A program made the translations under genes and the position numbers. This document shows, in pieces, positions 37,182 to 49,043 of a stretch of 64,000 bases of DNA (the stretch's first letter is position 1; each line of letters opens with the position of its first letter). Source of the stretch: Isoetes taiwanensis. Taxonomy: Eukaryota > Streptophyta > Lycopodiopsida > Isoetales > Isoetaceae. The notes under the pieces are model-generated. The model was given only the letters and a program-made list of their open reading frames with translations, ran no database searches and was not told where the DNA came from. The stretch covers positions 7,219,071-7,283,070 of the forward strand of contig JAJEKV010000047.1 of the NCBI GenBank assembly GCA_021234155.1, in the 5' to 3' direction.

Positions 37182-38029
37182 ACGTTAAGTTTAATTGTGA
37201 ATTTAATTTTTCGAACTTAATTTTAATTCTTTAGTTAGGCAATGCATTTTTTCTTAAAGAAATCCATCTATCTATCTTAGTTAATTGAATTTCTTTTTGC
37301 ATCATGCCCCTTTAGGCAACACTTCCGCAACATTAAATCTGACATTCTTGAATGTCATCGGACGTGAAGCTAGACTTAAATAAGGCGGTCGCCCAATTTC
37401 ACACTTGTATGTCCCTCTCGATAACCTATTACAATACTAACATTTAACTGGGTATGTGCAGGAAAATAGCAATAATCCCATTAGACTGCTGAATGGGAGA
37501 CCTGCTCCTGCTGCACAGATTTGCAAAACAAAGCTTGACTAGCAACACCTCTTATACAGAAGGCGCTTTTCCGCGACACCGAGTTTGCTGTGTCTTCCTT
37601 GGCTTAATAGAAACAACACCTAACATCTCACCTACCTGCACGTTTCCCGAAAATTTGCATCATTCTATTAAAAAAACAATAATATTCCAGAAATTTGCAT
37701 CAATTTCGGAGGCGTATGGACTCAGGAAAAGTCCATATATAATGAAACAGTGCTTTTTTATAATAAAAGTTGCAAGATAACTAGATTATAATAAACTATT
37801 AAAAACATAGTGAATACCCACATCCAAAAACCATAGCATCTTTGCAAAATTCAATATGATTTTTGAACTGAGATGAAAAGACATGATAGTATATAAAATA
37901 TGTGCTGAAAAACATATAGGATAATGACAACTAAAATGTGAAGCATCCCAAATTATAATATTGAAAATGTATATGTAAAAACCATCCCATAAATCAATGA
38001 TGATTTCAAGAAACCACATTGCAAAACTT

Positions 38030-38669
38030 AGAATAGAATAGAATAGAATATGATTTTATCGTCCACGGAGACCAACTGGCCTATGGGACCCAAGTACAAA
38101 GAGAGAGCAGCAGGCGTATTACTACCAGGATTAAAAAACCCCCGCCCCGAAGGGTTTTCGGGGGAAAAACCTTAGTAGCAATAAGGATGCTGACATACTG
38201 CACAGTTATATACATAATCACAAGTACAACTGAGGTTAATGTCGGACAGGGGGGCATAACTGAGTCCGCGTATCCATTACCTCCCGGAGGTACGATCCCA
38301 ACAAGCCTACAGAGGCCGTGCTCAGTAGCTCATGCAAGGCCTGATGGGGCACAACTAACCGAGCATACCGAGCCCGGATATGCTCGTACGCCGGACAGGC
38401 CTGGAGGGCGTGACTTTCATCCTCAATGGCGCCCTGTTGGACAAAGACCGGCGGACTCGTCCCCTCACGCGGCTTCGAATCCATCTCCCCTCGCCTCAAT
38501 GCGGAGGTGGTGTGCACTGTCGCGAATGGAAGCAATCACCTGGCGCTTTTTTCATGGGTAGATGGGTGCGCATGTAGTGGTGTGGGCCCCTCGTGAGCAT
38601 GGGATTAACCTGCTGTCGATAATTTGCCACCTTGACATGTGACAGGGCCTCTGCATCCCAAAGCTTGGT
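38030..38669 (-). mobile_element. LINE retrotransposon 3, 3'-end fragment interrupted by an LTR
   Basis: Minus-strand copy collinear with LINE 2: the Cys/His end (AIEDESHALQACPAYEHIRAR), the 3' UTR with 'gggacccaagtacaaagaga', and an (ATTCT)n tail at 38030-38052. It matches LINE 2 up to 'catcccaaagcttgg' (about 38668), where LINE 2 continues with coding sequence but this copy is replaced by LTR sequence. Either the LTR element inserted here or the LINE was 5'-truncated at this point. Confidence 0.8.
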
Positions 38670-38676
38670 TGTGACG

Positions 38677-40314
38677 TGTGACGCTCCCTGCTAAATATAC
38701 GGCGCCCGGCCGTACACTCGGCAGGAAATCCCCCATCCGGTCCATCAACCGCATGGGCCCTCCGTCTAACCCGCGACTCGAGAGAATCCTAGTCTTGGGC
38801 GGGGGACACGAAGGTGTCTTGCGCGCCCTTCCCCTATGGGCTCCTATCACAGCGGAAGCATAAACAACGTCAGAACTAGCAATAACAATACAACATACTA
38901 CCTCGAAGGGTAGTCCATCACATATCCACAACTGCAAAGAAGATAATCCTATGCCATAAAACATAAGAGCTCCTACCCATGGCTCCGACTCATAAGGAGG
39001 ATGACTGACTGGCTAGGCCTCAAGATAGAGCAGACCGAGTCATAACAATGGCGAGGGCTGGCATAAGACAATGGCTAGGGTTGACCACTCCATCCGCCCC
39101 TCCTGTGCATACTTTGCAGATGGGCTAAATCAGGCTCTGGCATGACTCTAGCCTTCCGGATACGCAATCCCATGGCATCACCCATCGGGACTACTCCAGG
39201 TTGCATCTCCCTGGTCCGATGAGGCAGGAAGGGTTGCATCTCCCCTCCCCAGGGTCTAGAGGTTCCGTGGGCGGCTAGAGAATCGTGGCGACACACGATT
39301 CGTACCCGACTTAACCCCCCAAAACGAGAGCCAAGCCGACACTTGCAGCTCTCGAGAGGCAGGGCGGCACCATTGCCCCAGGAGGTGTCGGACCCATGCT
39401 CGGCCCACACGAAGTGACCGACCATAAGCCTAGCCCACTATGGGATCCCCCGAAGCCCCCACTCGGCAGGGATCCTCCCTCCACATTCCCTCTAGCCCCG
39501 TTATGTGGTGCTGAGTCACATCATAGCCTCGATAGCCTGGTGGGCTCCTATGCACAGGCCGCAACTAATAGGAACTAAGGGATCTACTCTAGGAGCATAC
39601 TACATATGGCCCTAGGTCTCTACCCCCCTTCCCAATACAAGAGGAGCAAACATGATCAACCATCATCACATAATCATCATATCATGAGAATAATCATAAG
39701 AAGAACATCTTAACCTAATCATACAACCTAACTAAGGGTTAGGGTTCATTGATTAGGGTTCAAGATGTTGAATACGGGTTCTAGGACGGCTCTACTCTAG
39801 ATACAAGATACTAGCACATCTGGAATGCTAATTCCAGATGAGCTATCACAACTACTACTCTACATACCTCTCTCCCTCCAGATCCGTGTGCCTCCATGGT
39901 CTTCGACTCACGTGATGCTGCTCTTGCTCCAAGAACGAGTCTACCCTGCTGGGGCTGCTGCACCAGTCTATGCCACAGCAAACGATGTTCAAACGGGGTT
40001 TCGAGCAGTAGGTGAGTCTCTCGGGTGCTAGGGGCTGGAAAGAGGCCTAGGGTTAGGGTTCCAGCCTATATAAGTTAGGTCCACCTAGGATGCCACGTGG
40101 CACCAATCGAGTGAGTCTCGTGTGGCGGTTGCCCAATAGGTTAAGGCCACGTGGAAAATGGTCTTAACCTAAGGTTGGCTAAGTTATATGAATAACTTAG
40201 TCATGCCCCCCTAGTGCCACAATCTATGGTATACAAGACTATGAAGATAGACTTGTATAGTGACGGGTCCAGGAATATACGTATTCATAGCGTATATTCC
40301 TCTGGAACGTCACA
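38677..40314 (-). repeat. LTR copy A (minus orientation), same family as the gypsy LTRs
   Basis: It begins (plus-strand view) tgtgacgctccc and ends ggaacgtcaca, the terminal signature shared by all LTRs here. Internal landmarks match the others in reverse: 'ctccatccgcccctcctgtg', 'gcacaggccgcaact', 'ctctaggagcatactac' and 'ggtctctacccccctt'. It differs considerably from copy B, so the two are not the LTR pair of one recent insertion. The left border shows a duplicated tgtgacg at 38670-38676. Confidence 0.8.
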
Positions 40315-41918
40315 TGACGCTCCCAGAATATATACGACCCTCGGACGTATACATACGGGGACTTTCCCCTCCCATGGCGATCATCTCACCATGAGCAGGG
40401 CCCTCCGTCTATTTCGGGCCATCTATGAAATGAGGCCCGAAGAAGGACACGAAGGGGTCATTCGGCCCACGCCTTCAATGGGACTCCTACGTCGCGGAAG
40501 CATGAATACAAGGGTTAGCACACAGCACGAATATACATAAATAACCACCACGAAGGGTGGCGCATCCATCCAAAATACCAACGGCATAGAATATGCATCT
40601 AATCCTAAGAAAACACCCAAACCCCTGTGTTCTACCCCTCGCTCGGACTTCGGGGGATCGGACTGACGGCTGGGCCTCAAGAGATCAGCAGACCGAGTCT
40701 TGGCATGGCGTTGGCTGGCATAGAACATTGGCTAGGGTTGTCCACTCCATCCGCCCCTCCTGTGCACACTTTGCAGATGGGTCAATTCATGCTATGGCTT
40801 TGCTATAGCCTTCCGGAGACGCAAACTCAGGGCATCACCCTCTGAGCCTACTCTGTGTTCATGGCCTTTGGTCCGATGAGGTGAGGTGGGAAGCGTCCCC
40901 TTCAGAATCACGGTGGTTCCATGGGTGAGCTAGAGAATACGTGCCGCATCAGCGACCCCCGCATCCGTACCCAACTTACTCACCCTAAATCTACTCAAAG
41001 TGCAAGGTGCTCCATACGGATCACACCTTCCCACCCAGGGAGTGTCAGACCCATACCCGGCCCTCTACGTGACCGGCTATCAGGCCTAGCCCACTGTAGG
41101 AGTCTCAGGAGCCTTGTATGCTCATGCAAGACCCCACCCCTCATGTCACTTGTGTTCCTTGTCTGGTGCTAAGCCAGACCATAGCATCTAGGACCCGGTG
41201 GGTTCTTGTGCACAGGCCGCAATTAATGGGACTCTACAGGGCGCTATCTAGGAGCATACTACAATACACGGTTCAGAGGTCTCTACCCCCCTTAATTCCC
41301 CGTTTGAGTCGGACTAAACAAAGAGCTAACAATCCATCCTTTGAGTAGAAACCATAATTGAATATAAAGAGTACTTGCTTGTACAAACAAGGGTTAGTTT
41401 CTATGATTGAATTACAAAGAGAAACAGAGAAACGGACATAATCACGCGTTATCTAGAATTCACATAGCCACCTACCCGAAGTTCGGCTGGACTCATTCCC
41501 ATGCGCCTCCATCTCCTCGGGCGGTTGAAGATTCAATTTGTGGCTTCCGGGAGGGACGGTATGGTGGTTCTCTGCAGGTGATTGATGGCGCTCAGCTCCT
41601 GGCCTTCCTTGGTCGATCTTCAGGAGTCAATCCCAGGGATAGGGGTCAAGTTGGCATCCAAACTTGGCAATCCCCATGCTGCCCAATCGATTGGGGCAGG
41701 TGGCGCCTTACCAATTGGTAATTAGCCTAATTTCCTAGGTTATAGGTTATTATTATTAATGTATTAAATTAGCATAGCTAATTTAATCCTTTGTAAGGTA
41801 ACCCCCTAGGTTGCAATTAAGTTCCCATACCCCCATGGTAGCGTACCTTTAGGGAGTGACGTGCTTGTATTTGTACGTGTCCCGTATAGTAGACCGTATA
41901 AATACGTGGAACGTCACA
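40315..41918 (-). repeat. LTR copy B: 3' LTR of the minus-strand element
   Basis: The plus-strand view runs from tgacgctccc to acgtcaca at 41911-41918, directly followed by the reverse of a polypurine tract. It abuts copy A with only the first two terminal bases missing or shared. Landmarks 'ctccatccgcccctcctgtg', 'gcacaggccgcaat' and 'taggagcatactac' align with copy A and with the reverse complement of the inner element's LTRs. Confidence 0.85.
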
Positions 41919-41930
41919 TTCTCCCCTCCT
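41919..41930 (-). promoter_or_regulatory. Polypurine tract of the outer element
   Basis: Minus-strand AGGAGGGGAGAA ends exactly at the LTR start TGTGACGT. This is the plus-strand priming site for LTR retrotransposon replication. The inner element has AAGGTGGGGAGAA at the equivalent place. Confidence 0.85.
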
Positions 41931-42520
41931 TAAAAAATAATGCTGTCCTCAGCATTGGGGTCAGCTAATTGAATACATATACGTAAAGCACTGAATTAGA
42001 AAATGAAGTTAATACGTAAAAACATAACATTAATACGTTGAGATTATAGTAATTCGGACAGTAATACATTGAAGTTAAAATATCAAAGTACAAGCACCAG
42101 GGTGCTCGATACAAACTTATGATCAAAGGAGTTTAGGACCGGAGTCCGATTTAAAACATTCTGACAACAAAATTCATACATGTAGACAAAACCAATACGG
42201 GACAAGTTGGGTCATCAGCAACCCTCTATACAAGGCAGGTGACGACTTGTTCATTGGCCTGCACACAACCATATACCCGTAGGTTAATAATATGATTAAG
42301 TTGTGGTTGAAGGGACCACCCCCTACAAATAAAAGAAAAAGTATCTAGAAGGGAATCTATCATGTGTACGGCTTGCAATTCATTGTGGCATGAGGAATGG
42401 TTCGAGTTCCTCAGATAGCGGAATGAACGCAGATCTATTTACTAGATGCCTTCCTAGCAATTCAGCGGTCATGTCAACATCAACAATACACCCGTCCTAG
42501 AGAACACGAAGGTGATCTCA
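41931..42520 (-). other. 3' untranslated region of the outer element
   Basis: Between the chromodomain frame and the polypurine tract. AT-rich, no ORF or structure noted apart from a short 'atgctgtcctcagcat' inverted repeat at about 41940. Confidence 0.6.
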
Positions 42521-42946
42521 TCATCGGTTATTACTATCATATATACGATCGTCTACCCCTCTAAAACATGATTCTCGGTCAATCAAGCCTTCAAGCTTAC
42601 CGCCGGGAGCGGGGTTGATAGCATCGTTGATGGTGCGGCCTTGAGATTCCCGCATGAAGTCCGGATAGTGCTTCTCAAGGTCTATCTTCATCACCCAGGT
42701 AGCATCTTCAAGCGGTAAGTGCTTCCACTTGACCAAGTATTGCAACATTTGAGTCCTTACAGTCCGTTTGTAAGCTCGATCAAGAAGAGCTTTGGGCACT
42801 ATTTCCAGCCGGGCACTATTTCGGGTATCCAAAACCTCCTCGGATCGATCGGGGTGTGTTGCTTGAAGACTCACGTGAAAGACCTTGTGGATCTTCAAGC
42901 GGGGTGGCAAGTCCAAGCGATATGCACTGTTCTCCCACGCGTTCAA
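42521..42946 (-). pseudogene. Outer element: integrase C-terminus and chromodomain
   Basis: The frame contains LPPRLKIHKVFHVSL, the GPY/F-type end of gypsy integrases, and then a chromodomain: LDRAYKRTVRTQMLQYLVKW, KHLPLEDATWV and LEKHYPDF, with the W and aromatic positions typical of the fold. In chromoviruses this domain binds modified histone tails and steers integration into heterochromatin. An upstream frame (43049-42816) carries GPFMILERVGEQCISLGL, so one or two frameshifts separate it from the main integrase. Confidence 0.85.
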
Positions 42947-43256
42947 GAATCATGAACGGCCCGGCCCATCCGGGTGCCAACTTCTTACAGTTACCAATTT
43001 TAAGCTTGGCTTGTTTTACTTTGATCTTAAGCCAAACCGACTCACCCACTGGAAGATTAGGTGGGGTTTGGCTTATCCGCTAGACTCTTCGACGACTGCG
43101 CGTGCGCCAATAAGTAACCCGAACTTCTTCCACCAAGGCCCGCATTTCTAAAAGGAGTTGTTGAGAGACCTCCACTTTAGAAGCAGGATTATGCCATGTG
43201 TCGGAGTAAGACATTGATAGCCATAATTTATCATGAAAGGAGACATTCTAGAAGAC

Positions 43257-43919
43257 TCACGCCGAAAATTGTTGTAGGCTTAATTCTACCAAGTAAATAT
43301 AATCCGCCCATTGTATTTGTTTACTCCATACATAGCTTCTTAGCATATCTTCGATAATACGATTGACACGTTCGTTTGACCATCCATCCGAGGATGGTAG
43401 GCTGTACTCATGGCAAGCTTGGTCGGATGGTGGCGAAGAAATCCTTCCGAATGCATCGACAAACTTAGGATCCCTATCCGATACAATTACTCTCGGCATC
43501 CCGCAACCTGAAAAATTTCCTTTGCAAAGAGCAAGGCGGTGTCGGCGGTGTCCGTGGTGCGACATGGCGTGAAGTGAGCCATCTTTGATAATTTGTCGAC
43601 CCGCGACCATTAAGGCATCATACCCACGGAGAGTACGTGGAAGCCCCACAATGAAATCCATGGTTATGACTTCCCACTTGGCGTTGGGCACATCCAAAGG
43701 TTGCAACTCCCCGGGAACTCTTAATTGCTCAGCCTTGGTTTGTTGACAAACCTGACACTGTTTGATGTACCTAGCAATATGCTTCTTCATGGAAGGCCAA
43801 AAATAGCTGGAGCGGATCTTAAAGTAAGTTTTCATAAAACCCGCATGTCCTGCTATAGGGCTGTTGTGTGTGTCGTGGAGAATCAGCTTTCGCACCCCTG
43901 CAGTCGCTGGAACACACAA
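43257..43919 (-). pseudogene. Outer element: integrase
   Basis: Integrase inserts the cDNA. The 220-residue frame has the HHCC zinc-binding N-terminus (LILHDTHNSPIAGHAGFMKT, then KQCQVCQQTKAE) and the catalytic core beginning WEVITMDFIVGLPRT (first Asp) with VIVSDRDPKFV (second Asp). The third acidic residue region (SNERVNRIIEDMLRSYV) is distorted by indels: the usual DGQTERVN is changed and the middle of the core is shifted. The gene is broken as read. Confidence 0.88.
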
Positions 43920-44023
43920 CTTATCTTTGTAATATAATAAATTGCCCTCCTTCTTATATGAACGGAATGCTTCACGTTCTCTATCGGTACGGGCTTCCTT
44001 ACCCGCAAGGTCTGTTCTATCTG

Positions 44024-45607
44024 CTACCCAAACTCGCTGGTGAGTGTGGAAATGGCATTACAATGGGTGCGGGTTATGAAGGGATGACGTGACAAAGCAT
44101 CCGCAACCACATTGTGCTTTCCTGGCTTGTATACAATCTCGAAGTCATATTCCTCGAGGAATTCCATCCATCTTCGCTGACGGAGATTCAGATTTGGCTG
44201 GGTGGATAGATAGCGGAGACTCTGATGATCCGTATCCAGCTGAAATCTTCTACCAAGAAGGTAGTGTCTCCAAATACGGAGAGCACGAACAACTGCCAGC
44301 AATTCCTGGTCATGGGTAGGGTATCGCTGCTCTGCATCGTTCATCTTCTTTGAATCGTAAGCAACAACTCTCCCCTCCTGCATTAGAACTCCACCAGTAG
44401 CTATCTTACTAGCGTCGGTGGCTACTGATTTATCCTTTTCAGGATCAGGCAAGGTAAGGACTGGTGCAGATGTTAAGGCATCCTTGAGCTTCTGAAAGCC
44501 GACTTGGACTTTTGTTTTCCAATGTTCCATCCAATCCTTTACTTTCTCATGCCTTGTGAGATTAGTAAGAGGTGCGGCAATTGTTGCAAAATCCTTAACA
44601 AATTTTCGATAATATCCTGCGAGTCCCAAGAAACTCCGGACCTCTGAAACATTAGCTGGAATGGGCCAATCCTTTACTGCTTCTATCTTAGCTGGGTCTG
44701 TAGCAATTCCTTCTGCTGAGATAATATGCCCCAAATAGTCTACCCTCGGAGTGGCGAACTTGCATTTAGAGAACTTGGCAAAGAGCTGATGGCGCCTTAG
44801 CTTTTGCAAAGCTAATCGAAGATGTTGTTCATGTTGCTGCAAGGTTTTACTATAGATGAGAATGTCATCAAAGAAAATGACAACAAAATCATCCAAGTAT
44901 TGGCGGAAGATGTCATTCATCAACCGCATAAACGTTGCAGGGGCATTGGTCAATCCAAAAGGCATGACGGTAAATTCATAATGCCCATATCTGGTGCGAA
45001 AAGCAGACTTATGGATGTCCTCTTCCTTAATCCTTATCTGATGGTACCCGGAGCGCAAATCAATCTTTGAGAAATATTTTGCTCCTTGCAACTGGTCCAT
45101 AAGATCATCTGCCCTAGGCAAAGCATAGCGATTCTTGATGGTATGCTTATTGAGTTGCCTATAATCAATACACATCCTTAAGGAGCCATCTTTCTTCTTG
45201 ACAAAAAGAATAGGAGCGCCAAATGGTGAAACACTGGGCCGAATAAACCCCAAATTCAGTAACTCTTGTAGCTGTTTCTTAAGCTCTGCTAACTCCGGAG
45301 GACTCATTCGATGCACGGGGCTTTCTTTGGTAGGCTTAGTACCCGGTTCAAGAGTTATCTCACATTCCACCCCTCTGAAAGGAGGAAGCTTGTGGATCTC
45401 ATCTGGAAAAAGATCGCTAAATTCTCGAAGAAGGGTAGCAATGTCCGATGGTAAGACGTCAATTACTTGCTGCTGTTTGGAGTCCGACTCAATGGAAGCA
45501 AGTTTAATGAGGCAAAGGAGTTCATTCCTGCGTATAGCCTTTCCTAGTCGCTTTTCTTCGACATTGGATCGCATGGCGGAGTGTAATGAATCACCTTTTA
45601 TCGCCAC
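44024..45607 (-). CDS. Outer element: reverse transcriptase and RNase H, 527-residue open frame
   Basis: The longest intact frame in the window. RT copies the genomic RNA and RNase H removes it. RT motifs run in order: [74 protein letters not shown] (catalytic Asp), [13 protein letters not shown], and the catalytic box [12 protein letters not shown]. The connection has [10 protein letters not shown]. RNase H follows with [30 protein letters not shown] and [11 protein letters not shown], then [19 protein letters not shown]. Upstream, protease remnants (GKYDLIVGMEFL) lie in another frame at about 45680-45730. All key RT and RNase H residues are present. Confidence 0.95.
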   Translation of the reverse strand: MAIKGDSLHSAMRSNVEEKRLGKAIRRNELLCLIKLASIESDSKQQQVIDVLPSDIATLLREFSDLFPDEIHKLPPFRGVECEITLEPGTKPTKESPVHRMSPPELAELKKQLQELLNLGFIRPSVSPFGAPILFVKKKDGSLRMCIDYRQLNKHTIKNRYALPRADDLMDQLQGAKYFSKIDLRSGYHQIRIKEEDIHKSAFRTRYGHYEFTVMPFGLTNAPATFMRLMNDIFRQYLDDFVVIFFDDILIYSKTLQQHEQHLRLALQKLRRHQLFAKFSKCKFATPRVDYLGHIISAEGIATDPAKIEAVKDWPIPANVSEVRSFLGLAGYYRKFVKDFATIAAPLTNLTRHEKVKDWMEHWKTKVQVGFQKLKDALTSAPVLTLPDPEKDKSVATDASKIATGGVLMQEGRVVAYDSKKMNDAEQRYPTHDQELLAVVRALRIWRHYLLGRRFQLDTDHQSLRYLSTQPNLNLRQRRWMEFLEEYDFEIVYKPGKHNVVADALSRHPFITRTHCNAISTLTSEFG

Positions 45608-45896
45608 ACGTGCTCCATTAGCGGCGTTGAAGGTGACCTCCGCTTCTCGCTGGATCTATGTGGGCCCCTGGCAGACGCTTAAAAACTCCATTCCCACAAT
45701 AAGATCATATTTGCCAATGTCCATTAACTTCGGCACCCAAGGCAACCGGTGCACGGCAACGTGCATCTTTAAGGTTAATCTACGCCATTAGTGTGTCCGA
45801 TCTTACCGCTAGCTAATGTGACCGGCTTAGGTGGGATCTCAACGTTTCCAACTGCGCAGCACAGGCCATTCTAGGAGAAGCAAAATTATCGCATTA

Positions 45897-46819
45897 CTAC
45901 CCGTGTCCATCAAAATTATGAAGGGCTTCTTGTCTACTTGGCCTATTGTAGATATAATGAAGGCTGACTTTCAGCAAGTTACTGTTTCTATAGCGGCAAG
46001 AATATGAGACGCACCATGAATGTACTCGGGAGCCTTGTCTTTCCGCAGCAAGATTGGACTCCAAATCTTCCCAATCCAGTCGGCCATGGCCGGTTGGAGG
46101 CGTCTGGCGTGTGACGTACGGACAATTCTCGCATGAAGTGTCGGGCCTCATGCACCGGTAGCATGCCTTATCTCGGCTGAGCTGTTCTCACGCCTCCTTA
46201 GGGATGGACCGTAAGAGGCCCCCGAACTTCCTTACCCGCATTGTTCGCTTTATCCGCGTGCTAAAGGCGACTTTCTTCTCGGGCGGCCATAAGAATTGTC
46301 TTTGAGAGGGCCCCGGACTTGGCTTAACGGGTTTGTAAGGTGTGGGCGGCCGTGGGCTGCGAGTAAGGAGCGGTCGCGGATCTTGGCTTCTTGGCGTGTC
46401 CTCCTCAAGGCTTAATGCCTTAGCTTCCCGCCCTTTCTCGACTTTGGGTCGATGGCCTTGACCATTCGTTTAATGGATGGGGCCAACCCTTCAATGTAGC
46501 CCTCTCTTGCTCTTTTCTCATTCATTCCTCGCACGCATACAACCTCAAACGCATGAATTCTCGCGGTGTAGGCCTGCGGACATGCCTTTCTCGTTCCAAC
46601 CTATAGAAGGTCCGAATCTGTTGGCATTTGTGCGCCACGCAGGCGCGTAATCGCGATTTAAAAGCTTTAGCAAACTTCCTGAACTTGCATCTGCTCCTAT
46701 TCAGGTGTTTAGCTCTGGCGTAACCCTTCCACCAAATACGGGCAGCTCCGGTAAGGTTCGTGGTGGCGACCTTCCCTGTATCTTTCTCTGTCATTCCATA
46801 GGACTTTCCGAATTCCTTC
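45897..46819 (-). pseudogene. Outer element: gag, downstream part
   Basis: Gag forms the virus-like particle. Minus-strand frames contain KVATTNLTGAARIWWKGYAR, KFAKAFKSRLRACVAHKCQQ and, at 46151-45897, a cysteine-rich stretch (MRPDTSCENCPY) that looks like the zinc-knuckle end. The inner element's gag has the same blocks (RRIWWKGYAKAHGLSR, KFAKAFKS), showing close relationship. The part upstream of MKEFGKSYG was displaced to 60142-60587 by the insertion at 46820-46825. Confidence 0.85.
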
Positions 46820-46825
46820 ATTTCG
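46820..46825. repeat. Target-site duplication, left copy
   Basis: 'atttcg' immediately left of the inner element's 5' LTR matches 'atttcg' at 60136-60141 right of its 3' LTR. Ty3/gypsy elements normally make 5-bp duplications; the exact 5 bp within these 6 depends on where the slightly degraded LTR start is placed. Confidence 0.75.
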
Positions 46826-48502
46826 TGGACGCTCAAAGACAAAAGATCGCTCCCGGGGCGTATATTGTATTTGCCCGTCACGCAGCGTAACGCCACCCCG
46901 ATTGGCGGTGTGCCAGCGTATAGCCAAGTGGGTAGCCCCTAGGGGGCAACTTGCTAAGAATGTGCATTAGTATTAATGTGCACATTTTCCAATGTACACA
47001 TTAATGTGGGCACACATTTCCATGTGGCCACTTGATGCCAAGTGGGCCATACCCATAGGTGCAATTAATGTGCACATTTTCCAATGTACACATTCATTAA
47101 TGTGCACACATTTCCATGTGGGCACATTTGGCCACCTAGCCCTTAAAGGCAAGTGGGCCCATTACCAATTATCCCACATGCCAAAAGGGGATAATTGGAA
47201 ACCCTAGCCACCCCCCCTTGTCTATATAGGGTTGGAAACCCTAACTAACCTAATTTTCGATTTTAGGGCTTCAGAACTCTGTTTTGGCTGCCTCAACAGC
47301 CAAAACCGCATCCCAGACTCTGACTGGGAGAATTGCAACCTTAGTTTCTCTAGATTCGAGCGTTTCAGCAGGATGGTCGAGCTCAGGTCAGGAGGAGCCC
47401 CTCAAGGATCAGGTATTTGGCCAATTAGATAGTCTAAACCCTATTTTAGGCATTGAATCAGTAGGTTTAGCCTATTAGATTGCCCATAGCAGCCCTCTAG
47501 AACTCTAGATAGCAGATTCTAACTAAAGAACCTAACTCTATGATATAGATTAGATCTTGTTCTTTAGTTCTTCTGTGATGTATATGGATGATGTATCTCT
47601 GTGAACTCCTTGTATTGGGAAGGGGGGTAGAGACCTAAAGCTTTGTAGTTGATGCTCCTAGAGTAGCCTCTCTAGCACACTGTAGATGCGCCTCAGGCAC
47701 AAGAGCCACACGGTTGTGGGTGAAGGGGCCAGACTGGCTTATAAGGAGGTTCATGTTCTGACTCTTGAACGACCCCTATGGTGTGTTAGTGCACGCCGGG
47801 GTCACCGTGACTAGGTCTAATGGCTTGCCACCGCGTGTGGGCAAGGCATGGGCTCGACACTCGTGAGGTGGTGAATATGACCTTCCATTGAGTTCAAGTC
47901 GAGTCTGAGGCGGTGGCCCTCTAGTCACCTTGAGTCAAGCATTGTAGATCTCGGAGGGAGAGATCCCTACCTGCCCCATCGGAATCGGGAGATGTAACCC
48001 GGGATATAGCCCCTCGGCTATGCATCCGTGAGCGGGCTCTGATCGAGTCCCAACACTTTTCAGCCTACCGCAAAGTGTGCACGGGGAGGGGCGGATGGAG
48101 TGGACAACCCTAGGCCATGTTCTTATGCCCAAATCCATTGCCATGAATTGCATGCGCAATGAACTCGGAGACCCAAGCTTGTCGGTCCATCCCACGTGGT
48201 CCGAGCCTTGGGTAGGATTCCCTATGTGATGTCTTGATCTTCGTCTATGCGGATATGTGGAGGACCATCCTTCGCGATGGTCATATGATGTTGATGTATG
48301 TGCTCTTGACATGTATGTTTACGCTTCGCGACTAGGTAGGCCCCGAGGGAGGCGGGTGCAATGACCCTTCCACTCTTCCCACTGGAACCCGTTACGGTTG
48401 CAGTGTCATGTGGAGGGCCCTGTATTGGCACGGAGCTGGTATGGGGGATGAACTCCTGGTTGTATACGGTGAGTGCACCGTATACGAGTAGGGGACGTCA
48501 CA
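46826..48502 (+). repeat. Inner element 5' LTR
   Basis: Starts with a slightly degraded terminus (tggacgctcaaag versus tgtgacgttccaaag in the 3' LTR) and ends ggggacgtcaca. Length 1677 bp versus 1684 bp for the 3' LTR. U3 contains two copies of an enhancer-like repeat, 'aatgtgcacattttccaatg' followed by 'cacacatttccatgtgg' (about 46974 and 47067), and a TATA-type box CTATATAG at 47222-47229. About 290 nt from 47399 to 47690 are identical to the other LTR by eye. Confidence 0.92.
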
Positions 48503-48503
48503 G

Positions 48504-48515
48504 TGGTATCAGAGC
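48504..48515 (+). promoter_or_regulatory. Primer-binding site, initiator Met-tRNA type
   Basis: TGGTATCAGAGC one base after the LTR end is the standard plant retrotransposon primer-binding site complementary to the 3' end of initiator Met-tRNA. It fixes the element's plus-strand orientation and the LTR boundary. Confidence 0.93.
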
Positions 48516-48704
48516 TATGTTCTTGGAGACCAAGAGCAAAGCAGCGCCATGTTCAGTAGCACTAACTTGATAGGATCCTCAAACCTCGAAAAATGAGAAA
48601 ATTTTTTCTCATTTTTGTAGTTCATGCTAAGCTAGTAACAGTTAAAATGAATAGAAACGTAAAAAGACTAAAAATTGATGAGCCAACATCCAAAAAGTAG
48701 GGTG

Positions 48705-48771
48705 GTCTCACACGTCGCGCCAGGACAGATTTCTACATTCTAGAAATCGGGCTGGGCGCAACGTGTGAGAC
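48705..48771 (+). ncRNA. Hairpin element, copy 1 (upstream of H3 ORF)
   Basis: 67-nt inverted repeat: gtctcacacgt pairs with acgtgtgagac, gcgcc with ggcgc, and inner gatttcta with tagaaatc around a 5-nt loop. It differs from copy 4 (50752-50818), about 2 kb away, at a single base by eye. It could be a structured RNA, a protein-binding cruciform or a promoter element. The ncRNA label is a guess. Confidence 0.6.
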
Positions 48772-48892
48772 ATTCAGCTTTGACACCAAAAAAGTTGTAA
48801 ATTACAGTAAAATATCTTGATAATTCTAAATTTAAGCTAAGAATTAGTAGATTTAGCATGTTACATGTTAATTTAATAGTGGGCCCCACCAT

Positions 48893-48962
48893 GTCTCACA
48901 CGCGTCGGCGCCCAGACGGGTTTCTAGATTCTAGGAATCGGGAGGGCGAATAGCGGTGAGAC
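48893..48962 (+). ncRNA. Hairpin element, copy 2
   Basis: Diverged relative of copy 1: outer gtctcac...gtgagac and inner tttcta/tagga arms are kept, while the middle stem has changed on both sides. It lies 75-150 bp upstream of the TATA box at 49036. Confidence 0.6.
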
Positions 48963-49035
48963 CTTGCTTAATTAGGTGTTTTAGATGCCTTAGACAACCC
49001 AAAAGGTAGTTTAAAAGTTGACCTAAAATTGGCCC

Positions 49036-49043
49036 TATAAATA
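49036..49043 (+). promoter_or_regulatory. Internal TATA box upstream of the H3 ORF
   Basis: TATAAATA in the context ggccctataaatagaactgg, downstream of hairpins 1 and 2 and followed about 60 bp later by 'aaggcgatcttccggcgtag'. The second module (50996) has the same order and a similar leader. This suggests the H3 ORF has its own promoter independent of the LTR. Confidence 0.65.

Larger units (their letters stand above)
27379..38029. other. Long intergenic region, no confident gene
   Basis: Very AT-rich from 27.7 to 28.5 kb. Short ORFs at 29178-29504, 29848-30219 and 30474-30905 do not resemble known families. A degenerate GAATCT-rich stretch (about 33000-33230), short tandem repeats, a large palindrome (31934-32036) and GGGCGACCGCCC hairpins (36.1-36.3 kb) are the only structured signals; the main ones are listed separately. 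Confidence 0.5.

Noticed and set aside
38677-41918. LTR A and LTR B as the two LTRs of one tiny element or a two-LTR circle
   Set aside because: The copies are strongly diverged and there is no internal region between them, so they are not sister LTRs of one replication event.
45198-45791. 197-codon plus-strand ORF
   Set aside because: Antisense shadow of the protease/RT region of the outer element; no protein-family features.
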